From: Kiritimatiellia bacterium
GTDB lineage: Bacteria > Verrucomicrobiota > Kiritimatiellia > RFP12 > UBA1067
NCBI GenBank assembly: GCA_017514235.1
Contig: JAFWKK010000071.1
Coordinates: 1-64,000, forward strand
DNA length: 64,000 bases
Reading direction: 5' to 3'
Position 1 is the stretch's first letter, and each line of letters begins with the position of its first letter. Below, in pieces: positions 24,935 to 33,673 of this stretch. Made by a program: the position numbers and the translations under genes. The notes below the pieces were generated by a model. That model did not search any database. It saw only the letters and a program-made list of their open reading frames with translations, and was not told where the DNA came from.

Positions 24935-27462
24935 ACTGTGAGGAAGCAAAGAGGCTGGTTGAGGATGCGCTGGACAAGAGGCTGTCCGGCGGCGTAAAGC
25001 GCAGGCTTGACCTTCATCTTACGCGGTGCCGCGACTGCCGCAGGTTCTACGAGGCTGAGCAGGCGGAGCATTCGCGCTGGTTCCGTGCGATGAACGACAC
25101 GGAAGCCGAGCCGTCGCATCCATTGCCGCCGGACTTCGCCGACCGGCTCGTCGCGGCGGTTATGGCGAATGACACGGCGGACAAGGCATCGTTCTTCCGC
25201 CGTCTGCGTCTGCCGCGCTGGCTGAAGCGAGTGGCGTGTTTCGCGCTGATTCTCTCCGGAGCGGCTTTCGCTGCGGCGGTCGTGGTGGACGCGGTGGTTG
25301 GCAACGACGGCGAAGGCGAAGCGACAGAAAGGACACAAGCGAGAGAAGGGACGGGCGGGGACGATGCGCCCGCCGCGCCCGCCGCCATGTCCGATATCCC
25401 TTATGTCCCTGATGTCGCTTCCGTCCCTTCCACCGAACCCGACAACCAGCAACCGACTACCGACGGCCAACTTAAAGGAGAAAACGAAATGAACATCAAA
25501 CATAGAGCGGCCGCCGCGCTTGCGGCGGCAACCTTGGCGGCATCGCCGGCCTCGGCAACCGAACTTCCGTGGACTGGCGGCGACGCGACGCTTGGCGACG
25601 GCAAAGTGACGATTCTCTGCGATGAAAATGGCATCGTAACGAACGTCACCGCCAAGCCTACCGGCGGCGAGGAGCTGCGCATCACGGGCGACGCGATGAC
25701 CTTCGCAGACGGTGCGAAGATTTCCCTCGCGGCAGAATCGGGCACGTTCGCGGACGGCAGGCTCGTCTTTGCCAACGACGTGACGGCGCAGGGTGCGCTT
25801 ACGCTCAACCGCACCGACGGCGCGTTCCCGATATGGAGCGGGAACAGGCTTGTGGGCGTGAATTGGGTCAACGCGTTCGCAGCGAACGGTTCGCAGGCGA
25901 ACGACTGGTCTGTGCACTCTGCTTATGCCATTCCGACAGACGCCGGCATAAGCGAGAATGAACTTCCACACGGTATTTATCGTCCCATATCGGCCAACAT
26001 ATTGGCGTGTAACCGATGGTCTGGCAAATACACATTCTCGGCTCGGTTTCAGTTGCAGAATGTTTCAACCGGCTACCTCCAAGTGCGCATGCTGACGGGA
26101 GTGAGGACGTCCGCGGGCTTGTACCTGCCCAACACTGACACGTGGAGCACGACCAAGTACCGCACGAGCACGGCAAGCGATGCGCAGTGGTTCTGGCCTA
26201 ACGCTACGCCTGTTGATGGCGTGACGCTTCAATACGGTGGCGACGAATACAAATTCGGCATCTGCCGCATCATTTTCCAGCGCAAGAACACAAACATGGG
26301 AACGATTGGCTTTGCTGGGGAGGCGACGATGGCGGGGACCGTCTCTGTCGGGCAGGGCGTCAGGATGTCTGTGATGGCGAAAGCGGACAGCACGTTTGCG
26401 GCGCCAGAATTTTCGGGCTACGGCGATGTGGAATATGCCCGCAACTCGACGCTTTCGTACACGAACAGAATGGTTCACAGCACGATCAGCGTGACGAATG
26501 CCACGGTCACGCTCAATACGCTTGGGGCCATACCGAACTACTGTACGGTTGTTGTCGATAATGGCGGACTGTTGGATGTTTCGCGGGCTTCAGGAAGTAC
26601 TTTGGACGTCAAGACTGATATCGAGGTGCGTACAGGTGGAAGAATGCTCTCCAATGCCAGCTACGGCACCACATGGAAATTCGCGCGTAAATTGCCCTTC
26701 AAGCTGTTGGGCGGTACGCTTGAATGCAATTCAAACGGCGGAAGCGTGAACTACGTATATCTGAATCGACTGCTGATGACGGACGGTGCCATGCTGAAAT
26801 GCAACAAACCGTTTTGGGTCGCGAATGACTCCGAGGGCTATTGGACTGTGGGCGGTACAGGTGCAATCGTCAATGGTCCGGTGGAGTTCTTGAGTGCGAG
26901 TGCGTCGGCGATTCGTGGGGCGGTCGTCAATGTGAATGACGACGCTACGCTTGTGTTCGCCAATACGCTGGCCTACAATTCAGGATATCCCCATGTCGAT
27001 TTCATCAAGCAGGGCGGCGGAACGGTAGTGTGCCAGAGCACATGCCATCCGACCGCAATCGCCAAGGGCATGACGGTGCAGAACGGAACATGGAAGCTTG
27101 GGGTCAGCAACAGTTGGCTGAATGAACGTCCGCTCATTTTGGACGGCGGCGCAATCGCCGGCGCGGACAATACGGCCAATGCGGTCGGCGCACTGACTGT
27201 AGCCGAGAATGGCGGAACGATCGAACTCGGCGAAGGCGCCGCGCTGACATTTGCCGACTCGAGCGCGAAGGCATGGTCGGGGGAACTGATCGTCAAGGGC
27301 TGGCATGAGAACACGGTAAGGTTCGGCACTTCGTCAACGGCACTTACCGAGGAACAGCTGGCTATGATTCGCGCAGAGAAACCGAACGGCAAGAGGATTC
27401 GTCTGTGCCTTTCTCCCTTAGGGTATCTTACAAGGCGCGGCATGATAATCAGCATCAGATAA
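24931..27462 (+). CDS. Anti-sigma zinc finger fused to a beta-helix surface protein
   Basis: One continuous frame of 843 residues holds a ZAS anti-sigma motif (C3...H29-x3-C33-x2-C36), a transmembrane segment (about 101-125), an extracytoplasmic Pro/Ala/Gln linker (about 126-185, with VASVPST as in locus 1), then M187, which has its own ribosome binding site and begins a signal peptide cleaving near Ala-Ser-Ala, and finally a beta-helix-like passenger rich in 'GGTL/GGTI' turns. Read whole, it is a membrane anti-sigma with a large external sensor. Read from ATG 25489 it is a separate 657-residue exported protein. The product pair is an inference from sequence. It precedes a GH20-like gene by 11 nt. 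Confidence 0.85.
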   Translation: MNCEEAKRLVEDALDKRLSGGVKRRLDLHLTRCRDCRRFYEAEQAEHSRWFRAMNDTEAEPSHPLPPDFADRLVAAVMANDTADKASFFRRLRLPRWLKRVACFALILSGAAFAAAVVVDAVVGNDGEGEATERTQAREGTGGDDAPAAPAAMSDIPYVPDVASVPSTEPDNQQPTTDGQLKGENEMNIKHRAAAALAAATLAASPASATELPWTGGDATLGDGKVTILCDENGIVTNVTAKPTGGEELRITGDAMTFADGAKISLAAESGTFADGRLVFANDVTAQGALTLNRTDGAFPIWSGNRLVGVNWVNAFAANGSQANDWSVHSAYAIPTDAGISENELPHGIYRPISANILACNRWSGKYTFSARFQLQNVSTGYLQVRMLTGVRTSAGLYLPNTDTWSTTKYRTSTASDAQWFWPNATPVDGVTLQYGGDEYKFGICRIIFQRKNTNMGTIGFAGEATMAGTVSVGQGVRMSVMAKADSTFAAPEFSGYGDVEYARNSTLSYTNRMVHSTISVTNATVTLNTLGAIPNYCTVVVDNGGLLDVSRASGSTLDVKTDIEVRTGGRMLSNASYGTTWKFARKLPFKLLGGTLECNSNGGSVNYVYLNRLLMTDGAMLKCNKPFWVANDSEGYWTVGGTGAIVNGPVEFLSASASAIRGAVVNVNDDATLVFANTLAYNSGYPHVDFIKQGGGTVVCQSTCHPTAIAKGMTVQNGTWKLGVSNSWLNERPLILDGGAIAGADNTANAVGALTVAENGGTIELGEGAALTFADSSAKAWSGELIVKGWHENTVRFGTSSTALTEEQLAMIRAEKPNGKRIRLCLSPLGYLTRRGMIISIR
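25474..25491 (+). promoter_or_regulatory. Internal ribosome binding site and second start codon
   Basis: AAAGGAG (25474-25480) lies 8 nt before the in-frame ATG 25489, which begins MNIK and a signal peptide. The arrangement is identical in locus 1 (2905-2921). Confidence 0.82.
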
Positions 27463-27473
27463 GAAGATTCGGA

Positions 27474-28424
27474 ATGAAGATGATATTTGGCCTGTTGATA
27501 CAACTCGGCACCAACATGTGGGAGCGGCCGGGCGCGGTTGCGGATCATGTGCGGTGCGACGAACGGATTTGGAACGAAATCACCGCACGGATGGCGGAGC
27601 GCGGAGCCAACATGTTGGTCATTGATCTGGGTGAAGCCCTGTTCTACCCCAGCCATCCGGAGCTTGCCGTCAAGGGAACGTGGAGCCCAGAAAAGATGAG
27701 GACGGAGCTGGCGCGCCTCCGAAAGATGGGGATTGAGCCGATACCAAAGCTCAACTTCAGCTCCAGCCACGATCCGTGGCTTGGAGAGTATTCGCGGATG
27801 CTTTCAACCGAAATGTATTACCGCGTTGTTGCAGACCTCATCAAAGACACTGCGGAGATATTCGACCATCCGCGTTTCTTCCATCTTGGGTGGGACGAGG
27901 AGACGGCGAAAGGACAGGGAAACTATCAGTATCTGGCCGTCCGTCAGGGCGATCTGTGGTGGCATGACATGCTGTACACCGCCAAGGAGGTTGAACGGCA
28001 TGGTTCCCGCGCATGGATCTGGAGCGACAAGGAGTGGCTGCACAAGGATGAATTTCTGGCGAAATGTCCTCGGTCGGTGCTGCAGTCGCCTTGGTACTAC
28101 TGTGACGGATTCGGTCCGAAGTGGGAGAATCGCGACGACAAGAAGATGCGCGAGGGGCCCTACGCCGAGCCTTACACGCTGTGCACGTTCAAGGAACTGG
28201 ACGATGCAGGGTTCGATCAGATTGCATGTGGCTCCAATTGCGGCTACAAGACGAATTTCCCGCGACTTGTCGAGCATTGCCTCAAGAACGTCTCCAAGGA
28301 GCGGCTTCTCGGTTTTCTCCATGCGCCGTGGTGCGACGTGACGAACGCCGAGGGCGGCAAATACCGGCAGCGGTATCTTGATGCCGTGGATCAGCTGGGC
28401 GATGCCGTAAAACATGTGGGGTAG
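27474..28424 (+). CDS. GH20-like glycoside hydrolase (copy 3)
   Basis: The 316-residue paralogue has H137-L-G-W-D141-E142 (HxGxDE), 'PIPKLNFSSSHDPWLGEYSRM' pieces and 'WIWSDKEWLHKDEFLAKCPRSVLQSPWY'-like sequence shared with copy 1. The start ATG 27474 lies 11 nt after the upstream stop. The frame is open to 27405, but that part overlaps the preceding gene. No signal peptide is seen. It differs from copy 1 by an insertion near residue 220 ('KWENRDDKKMREGPYAEP'). Activity and substrate are unproven. Confidence 0.77.
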   Translation: MKMIFGLLIQLGTNMWERPGAVADHVRCDERIWNEITARMAERGANMLVIDLGEALFYPSHPELAVKGTWSPEKMRTELARLRKMGIEPIPKLNFSSSHDPWLGEYSRMLSTEMYYRVVADLIKDTAEIFDHPRFFHLGWDEETAKGQGNYQYLAVRQGDLWWHDMLYTAKEVERHGSRAWIWSDKEWLHKDEFLAKCPRSVLQSPWYYCDGFGPKWENRDDKKMREGPYAEPYTLCTFKELDDAGFDQIACGSNCGYKTNFPRLVEHCLKNVSKERLLGFLHAPWCDVTNAEGGKYRQRYLDAVDQLGDAVKHVG

Positions 28425-28448
28425 CGGAAGACGAATGGAGAAATGGAG

Positions 28449-29717
28449 ATGACGATGCGAAAAATGGTGGCGGCGGTATTCGGCATGTGCGCAGTGATTG
28501 CCGAAGCGGCTTGGAAACCGGGCGAGCCGGTAGTTGCCTATTGGGGCGGGCCAGGCTACTGGACGAACGAGGAGAAACTGGACGACCGCTGGCTCCAGCA
28601 ACTGAAGGATGGTGGATTCAATACGGTGTGGGCGCGGACGCCAGAGGAGCTTGATAACGCCGCCCGGTATGGAATGCGCGCCATCTACATGCTTGATCCC
28701 AAGACCGTTTGGTTCAAGGTCGATCTGGACGATCCCGCGCAGGCGCAAGCGCTCGCGGCGCGCATCGACCAAGTGAAAAACCATCCCGCGCTTTACGCCT
28801 ATCAGCATTGGGACGAGCCATCGGCGAAGAAGTTCTTTGAGCTGACGCGCGTGAAGGAATGGATTCGGCGGCGCGATCCGGACCATGCCACATGGATCAA
28901 CCTTCTGCCATGCTATGCGACCAACGAACAGCTTGGCGTGGAAGGCGACAGGACCAGAGCCTACTGGGAATATGTGAAACGCTACGGAGAAATGTATTGT
29001 CCGGAATTCCTAACCTACGATCACTATCAGTTCAAGACGAGTGGGGATGTGGGCATCTACTTCCTCAACATGGGCATCATCTGCCAGAGCGCGGACGCGA
29101 GGCGGATTCCGTTTTGGAACGGGGTGCAGGCCTGCTCGTGGACGCCCGGAAAACTCGCCTCGCCATCGTCGCCGCGCATCCCCGGGCCGGATGAAATGCG
29201 ATATCTCGTCTATACGACGGCGGCGTATGGCGCACATGGCATCTACTACTACGTGTATTGCCGCAAGGGACATGTCGGCTCCATTGTGGCGTTGGACGGC
29301 ACCCCTGATGCGAAGTACGAGGCGTTGAAGACGCTCAACCGGGAGTTTGTGGCGATATCAGGGGTTCTCTCGTCGCTCAATTTCAAGGGGGCCTATTTTC
29401 AGGGACTCCACGCGACCGGCACTACGCCCTACTGTGAACAGGCACTTTTGAAGATTGCGCCGGAAACGCCGTATGCGGAGCTGAAGCCACTGCAGGAGCT
29501 GACGGACACTACGCTCGTTACGCGGTTTGACTCGCCCGGCAAGCCCACGCATCTGATGGTGGTGAACTGCGACTACCGCAAAGACCGTACGCTCCACATC
29601 AAGGCGCCATCCGCCGCCGAACGTTTTGACCCGCGTTCCGGCAAGTGGTCGCCAACGGGGGATGAGTTCGATCTTGCGTTGATTCGTGGCGGCGGTGTAC
29701 TGCTGCGCTTGCCATAG
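28449..29717 (+). CDS. Putative secreted glycoside hydrolase-like TIM-barrel protein
   Basis: The 422-residue product starts with a signal peptide (MTMRKMVAAVFGMCAVIAEA) and continues as a barrel-type protein: 'WLQQLKDGGFNTVWARTPEEL', 'NHPALYAYQHWDEPSAKKFF' (a WDEP acidic motif at a position where barrel glycosidases keep a catalytic Glu), 'EFLTYDHYQF' and 'MRYLVYTTAAYGAHGIYYYVY'. It ends with a small beta-sandwich-like part. I do not recognise the exact family. Starts at 28443 and 28455 are also possible; 28449 has GGAG 9 nt upstream. It sits between a GH20-like gene and a phosphoesterase in the same direction. Confidence 0.6.
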   Translation: MTMRKMVAAVFGMCAVIAEAAWKPGEPVVAYWGGPGYWTNEEKLDDRWLQQLKDGGFNTVWARTPEELDNAARYGMRAIYMLDPKTVWFKVDLDDPAQAQALAARIDQVKNHPALYAYQHWDEPSAKKFFELTRVKEWIRRRDPDHATWINLLPCYATNEQLGVEGDRTRAYWEYVKRYGEMYCPEFLTYDHYQFKTSGDVGIYFLNMGIICQSADARRIPFWNGVQACSWTPGKLASPSSPRIPGPDEMRYLVYTTAAYGAHGIYYYVYCRKGHVGSIVALDGTPDAKYEALKTLNREFVAISGVLSSLNFKGAYFQGLHATGTTPYCEQALLKIAPETPYAELKPLQELTDTTLVTRFDSPGKPTHLMVVNCDYRKDRTLHIKAPSAAERFDPRSGKWSPTGDEFDLALIRGGGVLLRLP

Positions 29718-29738
29718 CGGTAAAACATGGGAGCATTA

Positions 29739-31142
29739 ATGACGCGAAAAGAGTTTTTGGGCGCATCTGCGGCGTTCGCGGCGACGGGGCCTATGTTCGC
29801 CAAGCCCGCCGGCAAACCGTTGATGCGGCTCGGCATGATTTCCGACACGCACGTCATTCTCAACGACAATGGATGTGGCCTTCAAAACTGCCTGTGCTTT
29901 GAACCCGCGCTCAGATATTTTGACGAACGTAAGGCCGACGGCGTGCTTGTCGCTGGCGATCTGACGGATTTTGGCGCTGCTTCGGAGCTAAGGCGTTTCG
30001 CCGCCATCTGGAACAGGGTGTTTCCCGGCAACAGGCGTTCCGACGGCGGGCCGATCAAGCTTCTGCACATCTTTGGCGACCACGACATGGGCGGCTACAT
30101 GCACAAGTTCAGCTGGGCGCCGAAGGCGGAACTGGCGGAGGGGATCATTCCTGAAATGGATGTCGCCGCGCTTTGGGACGAGTGCTTTCACGAGAAATGG
30201 GCTCCGATACAGATAAAGGAGTGCTGCGGGTTCAAGTTCGTCCTCGCGCACCATCCGCGCCACACCAAGGAATCCAACCACGGTGATTCGATACCGGGCC
30301 TTGAAGATTTCATGGCGGGGCAGAGGCTTGACCCGAAAAAGCCGTTCTTCCTTGTGCAGCACCGCATCTTCAAGGATACAGTCCTGGTGCCGGGATGCGG
30401 ATGGGAGAGCGGCAAGACGACGGAGACGCTGAAGAAGTATCCGAACGCGCTGGCGATCTGCGGACATGGGCACTGCAACGCGGCGGATGAACTGTGCCTC
30501 TGGCAGGGCGAGTTCACGGCCATGCAGATCCCGTCGCTCAACTTCTGCTGCACGCGTCCGGGACGCGAGAACGGCTACAACAACCTGGACAAGGACGCGA
30601 TCATGCCGAAGGGCGAGATTCGCAAGTCGTGGCAGGGGATGTTCGGCACGATGTACGCCGACCGGCTTGTGGTGGAGCGGCGTGATTTCCTGAACGGGCT
30701 TCCGCTTGGCCCTGATTGGGTGATTCCGCTGCCGAGCCCGGACGGAACGCTCCGAACGGAAGTCCGGATGAAGAAGTCAGTCGCCCCGCAGTTTGCCGCC
30801 GATGCAAAGGTTTCCGTTTCAGAAGGAACGGTGAAGAACCGGCGCGGCACGGAGACGGATGCGGTGATCGTTTCATTCCCGGTTGCCCATGCCACGGCGC
30901 GGGTGCCACGCACCTACGACTACCTCGTTTCCGCCGTCAAGGACGGAAAGGCTATCAAGGAGACCGCAGTTTATTCCAGTGGCCAATTCTGGGCGGACGA
31001 GAAGGATGCGTTGCCCGTCGATTGCGCGTTTGCGAAATCGGCGCTCCCCGCAGACTGGAAGAAGACGGTCAGGTTCAAGATTGTGCCACGCGATTCGTTT
31101 GGCAACCGCGGCAAGCCTATCTGTTGGGCGGGGGAGGCGTAG
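29739..31142 (+). CDS. Exported calcineurin-like metallophosphoesterase
   Basis: The 467-residue protein begins MTRKEFLGASAAFAATG, an export signal of the kind found on extracytoplasmic enzymes but with an imperfect twin-arginine (TRK). The metal-binding blocks are in order: 'GMISDTHV', 'VAGDLTDFG', 'FGDHDMGG', 'AHHPRH' and 'CGHGHCN'. The third block is usually GNHD/E; here Asn is Asp, which could change metal binding. A C-terminal beta-rich domain follows. GGGAG 5 nt before ATG 29739 favours this start over 29727. It may remove phosphate from sugars released by the neighbouring glycosidases. Confidence 0.82.
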   Translation: MTRKEFLGASAAFAATGPMFAKPAGKPLMRLGMISDTHVILNDNGCGLQNCLCFEPALRYFDERKADGVLVAGDLTDFGAASELRRFAAIWNRVFPGNRRSDGGPIKLLHIFGDHDMGGYMHKFSWAPKAELAEGIIPEMDVAALWDECFHEKWAPIQIKECCGFKFVLAHHPRHTKESNHGDSIPGLEDFMAGQRLDPKKPFFLVQHRIFKDTVLVPGCGWESGKTTETLKKYPNALAICGHGHCNAADELCLWQGEFTAMQIPSLNFCCTRPGRENGYNNLDKDAIMPKGEIRKSWQGMFGTMYADRLVVERRDFLNGLPLGPDWVIPLPSPDGTLRTEVRMKKSVAPQFAADAKVSVSEGTVKNRRGTETDAVIVSFPVAHATARVPRTYDYLVSAVKDGKAIKETAVYSSGQFWADEKDALPVDCAFAKSALPADWKKTVRFKIVPRDSFGNRGKPICWAGEA

Positions 31143-31207
31143 GACATGTGGCGTGAGATGGAACGCATGGCGTCTGGCGTGAAATGTGTCGTGATCATTA
31201 TAGCATA

Positions 31208-31232
31208 AAATCGCACACGGACGGTGCGATTT
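31208..31232. promoter_or_regulatory. Inverted repeat upstream of fba
   Basis: AAATCGCAC (31208-31216) and GTGCGATTT (31224-31232) form a perfect 9-bp inverted repeat with a 7-nt centre, ending 4 nt before a TATAAT box. It covers the expected -35 region, so it may be an operator. A terminator for the upstream gene is possible, but there is no T run after it. Confidence 0.6.
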
Positions 31233-31236
31233 ATGG

Positions 31237-31242
31237 TATAAT
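31237..31242 (+). promoter_or_regulatory. -10 box of fba
   Basis: TATAAT, 44 nt before ATG 31287, which has an AAAGGAG site. The -35 region is occupied by the inverted repeat at 31208-31232. Confidence 0.6.
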
Positions 31243-31286
31243 ATCCTTCAATTCCCACGTATGGGAGTTGTTATAAAGGAGAAAAA

Positions 31287-32285
31287 ATGGTCAGCTATAA
31301 GAAGCTTGGTCTTGTCAATACCAAGAAAATGTTCGCGAAGGCCGTCAAGGGCGGCTATGCGATTCCGGCGTTCAACTTCAACACGATGGAGCAGATGCAG
31401 GCCATCGTGCAGGCGGCGGTTGAGACGAAATCTCCCGTCATCATGCAGGTCTCTAAGGGCGCGCGCAAGTATGCGAACCCGACGATTCTGCGCTATATGG
31501 CCGAGGGCGCGGTTGCATACGCAAAGGAACTTGGCTGCAAGAAGCCCCAGATCGTGCTTCACCTTGACCATGGCGACAGCTACGAGACATGCAAGAGCTG
31601 CATCGACAGCGGATTTTCGTCGGTGATGATCGACGGCAGCGCCCTTCCGTTCAAGGAGAACATCAAGCTCACGAAGAAGGTCGTCGCCTACGCGCACAAG
31701 CACGACGTGACGGTCGAAGCCGAGCTGGGCGTCCTTGCCGGCGTCGAGGACGAGGTGAGCGCGGCGGAGTCGCACTACACGAAGCCCGAGGAAGTGATTG
31801 AGTTCGCGACCAAGACCGGCTGCGACTCGCTGGCGATTTCGATCGGCACTTCGCACGGCGCCTACAAGTTCACTCCCGAGCAGTGCACGCGCGACCCGAA
31901 GACGGGCAAGCTCGTCCCGCCGCCGCTGGCGTTCGACGTTCTCAAGGCCATCGAGAAGAAGCTTCCGGGCTTCCCGATCGTATTGCACGGGTCGTCGAGC
32001 GTTCCGCAGGACTGCGTCGACACCATAAACAAGTTCGGCGGCAAGCTTCCCGACGCGGTGGGAATTCCCGAGGAGCAGCTCCGCAAGGCGGCCAAGAGCG
32101 CGGTGTGCAAGATCAACATCGACAGCGACTCTCGCCTCGCGATGACAGCGGCGATTCGCAAGCATCTCGCTGAGAATCCCGGCCACTTCGATCCTCGCCA
32201 GTACCTGGCGCCGGCGCGTGACGCAATGAAGGAGATGTACATTCACAAGATCGTGAAGGTGCTGGGTTCCAACAACAAGCTATAA
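31287..32285 (+). CDS. fba: Class II fructose-bisphosphate aldolase
   Basis: The 332-residue zinc enzyme has 'AIPAFNFNTMEQMQAIV' near its start, the zinc and catalytic block 'VLHLDHGDSYETCKSCIDSGFSSVMIDGS' (in pieces), 'VEAELGVLAGVEDEV', 'AISIGTSHGAYKF' and 'IVLHGSSSVPQD'. It cleaves fructose 1,6-bisphosphate to triose phosphates in glycolysis, in the cytoplasm. It has its own promoter and a possible operator, and purM follows after 19 nt. Confidence 0.96.
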   Translation: MVSYKKLGLVNTKKMFAKAVKGGYAIPAFNFNTMEQMQAIVQAAVETKSPVIMQVSKGARKYANPTILRYMAEGAVAYAKELGCKKPQIVLHLDHGDSYETCKSCIDSGFSSVMIDGSALPFKENIKLTKKVVAYAHKHDVTVEAELGVLAGVEDEVSAAESHYTKPEEVIEFATKTGCDSLAISIGTSHGAYKFTPEQCTRDPKTGKLVPPPLAFDVLKAIEKKLPGFPIVLHGSSSVPQDCVDTINKFGGKLPDAVGIPEEQLRKAAKSAVCKINIDSDSRLAMTAAIRKHLAENPGHFDPRQYLAPARDAMKEMYIHKIVKVLGSNNKL

Positions 32286-32304
32286 TCCGAAGGGTCGCAG
32301 GGAA

Positions 32305-33348
32305 ATGGCGGAGAAGGAGAAGAAATCTGCTTACGCACAGGCAGGCGTCAACATCGACGTCAAGATGAACGCGGTCAGCGCCATCAAGCAGATGGTCGCC
32401 GCCACCAAGACCCAGAACGTGATCGGCGGCATCGGCGCGTTTGGCGGGCTGCATCGGGTTCCGCCCGGAAGGGACATGGTTCTCGTGGCATCGTCGGACG
32501 GCGTCGGCACGAAACTCAAGGTCGCTGCGATGATGAACCGTCACGACACCGTGGGTCAGGACCTCGTGAACCACTGCGTCAACGACATCCTGGTGCAGGG
32601 CGCGAAGCCGCTGTTCTTCATGGACTACGTCGGCACGGCGAAGGTCGATCCGAACCAGTTCAAGCAGGTGGTGAGCGGGCTGTGCAAGGCGTGCAAGGAG
32701 AACAAGATGGCGCTTCTCGGCGGCGAGACCGCCGAGATGCCGGGCCTTTACCCCGCCGGCGAATACGACCTCGTCGGCACGATCGTCGGTTGCGTGCCGA
32801 GGAAGAACCTCATCACCGGCAAGTCGATCCGCGCGGGCGACGTGATCATCGGCTTCCCTTCCGGGGGGCTGCAGACGAACGGCTTTTCGCTGGCCAGGCG
32901 CGTGATCTTCGACCTTTCCGGCTACAGCTGGCAGGACAAGCTGCCCGGCACGAACCAGACGTTCGGCGATGCGCTGCTGGCGGTGCACCGCAGCTTCCTC
33001 AGGCCGGTCGCGAAGCTGATGGAGCGCAAGGTGCGCATCACCGGCATGGCGCACATCACCGGCGGCGGCTTCCCCGACAACATTCCGCGCGTGCTGCCGA
33101 AGTGCGTGAACGCCGAGATCGACCGCGCCTCGTGGGATGTGCCGACGATCTTCAAGTTCATCGAGCGCCAGGGCAAGGTGGACCGCGAGGAGATGTACCG
33201 GGTGTTCAACATGGGCATCGGCTACGTGGTGATCATCGCGAAGAAGGATCTAGTGAAGGCCACCAACATACTGCGTGCGCAGCATCAGCAGTATTCGATT
33301 ATCGGCGTCTGCCGCAAGGGCACCGGCGTCGTGACCTACAAGAACTGA
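32305..33348 (+). CDS. purM: Phosphoribosylformylglycinamidine cyclo-ligase PurM
   Basis: The 347-residue protein begins 'YAQAGVNIDVKMNAV' and has the PurM blocks 'IGGIGAFGGL', 'VASSDGVGTKLKVA', 'DLVNHCVNDILVQGAKPLFFMDY' and 'LLGGETAEMPGLY' (conserved in the PurM/PurL ATP-binding fold), then 'HITGGGFPDNIPRVLP'. It closes the imidazole ring to aminoimidazole ribotide in purine synthesis. Length is normal for the family. Confidence 0.96.
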   Translation: MAEKEKKSAYAQAGVNIDVKMNAVSAIKQMVAATKTQNVIGGIGAFGGLHRVPPGRDMVLVASSDGVGTKLKVAAMMNRHDTVGQDLVNHCVNDILVQGAKPLFFMDYVGTAKVDPNQFKQVVSGLCKACKENKMALLGGETAEMPGLYPAGEYDLVGTIVGCVPRKNLITGKSIRAGDVIIGFPSGGLQTNGFSLARRVIFDLSGYSWQDKLPGTNQTFGDALLAVHRSFLRPVAKLMERKVRITGMAHITGGGFPDNIPRVLPKCVNAEIDRASWDVPTIFKFIERQGKVDREEMYRVFNMGIGYVVIIAKKDLVKATNILRAQHQQYSIIGVCRKGTGVVTYKN

Positions 33349-33370
33349 GGGGAGCGGCCTTTCGGTCATC

Positions 33371-33670
33371 ATGCAGGCTGGCAAGATCGACGTCGGATAC
33401 GTGGCCGAACTGGCCCGGCTGGAGCTTACGGCCGAGGAGCGGGCGGTGTTCCAGCCGCAGCTCGAGAGCATCGTTGGCTACGTGGAGAAGATTTCCGAGG
33501 TGGATGTCGATGGCATTGAGCCGATGATGCACGGCCGCACGCTCGTCAACGCGTTCCGCGAGGACGTTGTGGGCGAGTCCCTGCCTGTCGAGACTGCTCT
33601 CGGCAACGCGCCGGCGCGGGTTGGCGATGAGTTTCTGCTGCCGAAGATCGTCGAGGGTGCGGAGAGCTAG
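33371..33670 (+). CDS. gatC: Aspartyl/glutamyl-tRNA amidotransferase subunit C
   Basis: The 99-residue protein has the GatC pattern 'VAELARLELTAEERAVFQPQLESIVGYVEKI', 'VDGIEPMMHGRTLVNAFREDVVGES' and 'ALGNAPARVGDEFLLPKIVE', given here in pieces. It stabilises GatAB, which amidates misacylated Glu-tRNA(Gln) or Asp-tRNA(Asn). gatA follows after 3 nt. gatB is not in the window. Confidence 0.94.
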   Translation: MQAGKIDVGYVAELARLELTAEERAVFQPQLESIVGYVEKISEVDVDGIEPMMHGRTLVNAFREDVVGESLPVETALGNAPARVGDEFLLPKIVEGAES

Positions 33671-33673
33671 ACG

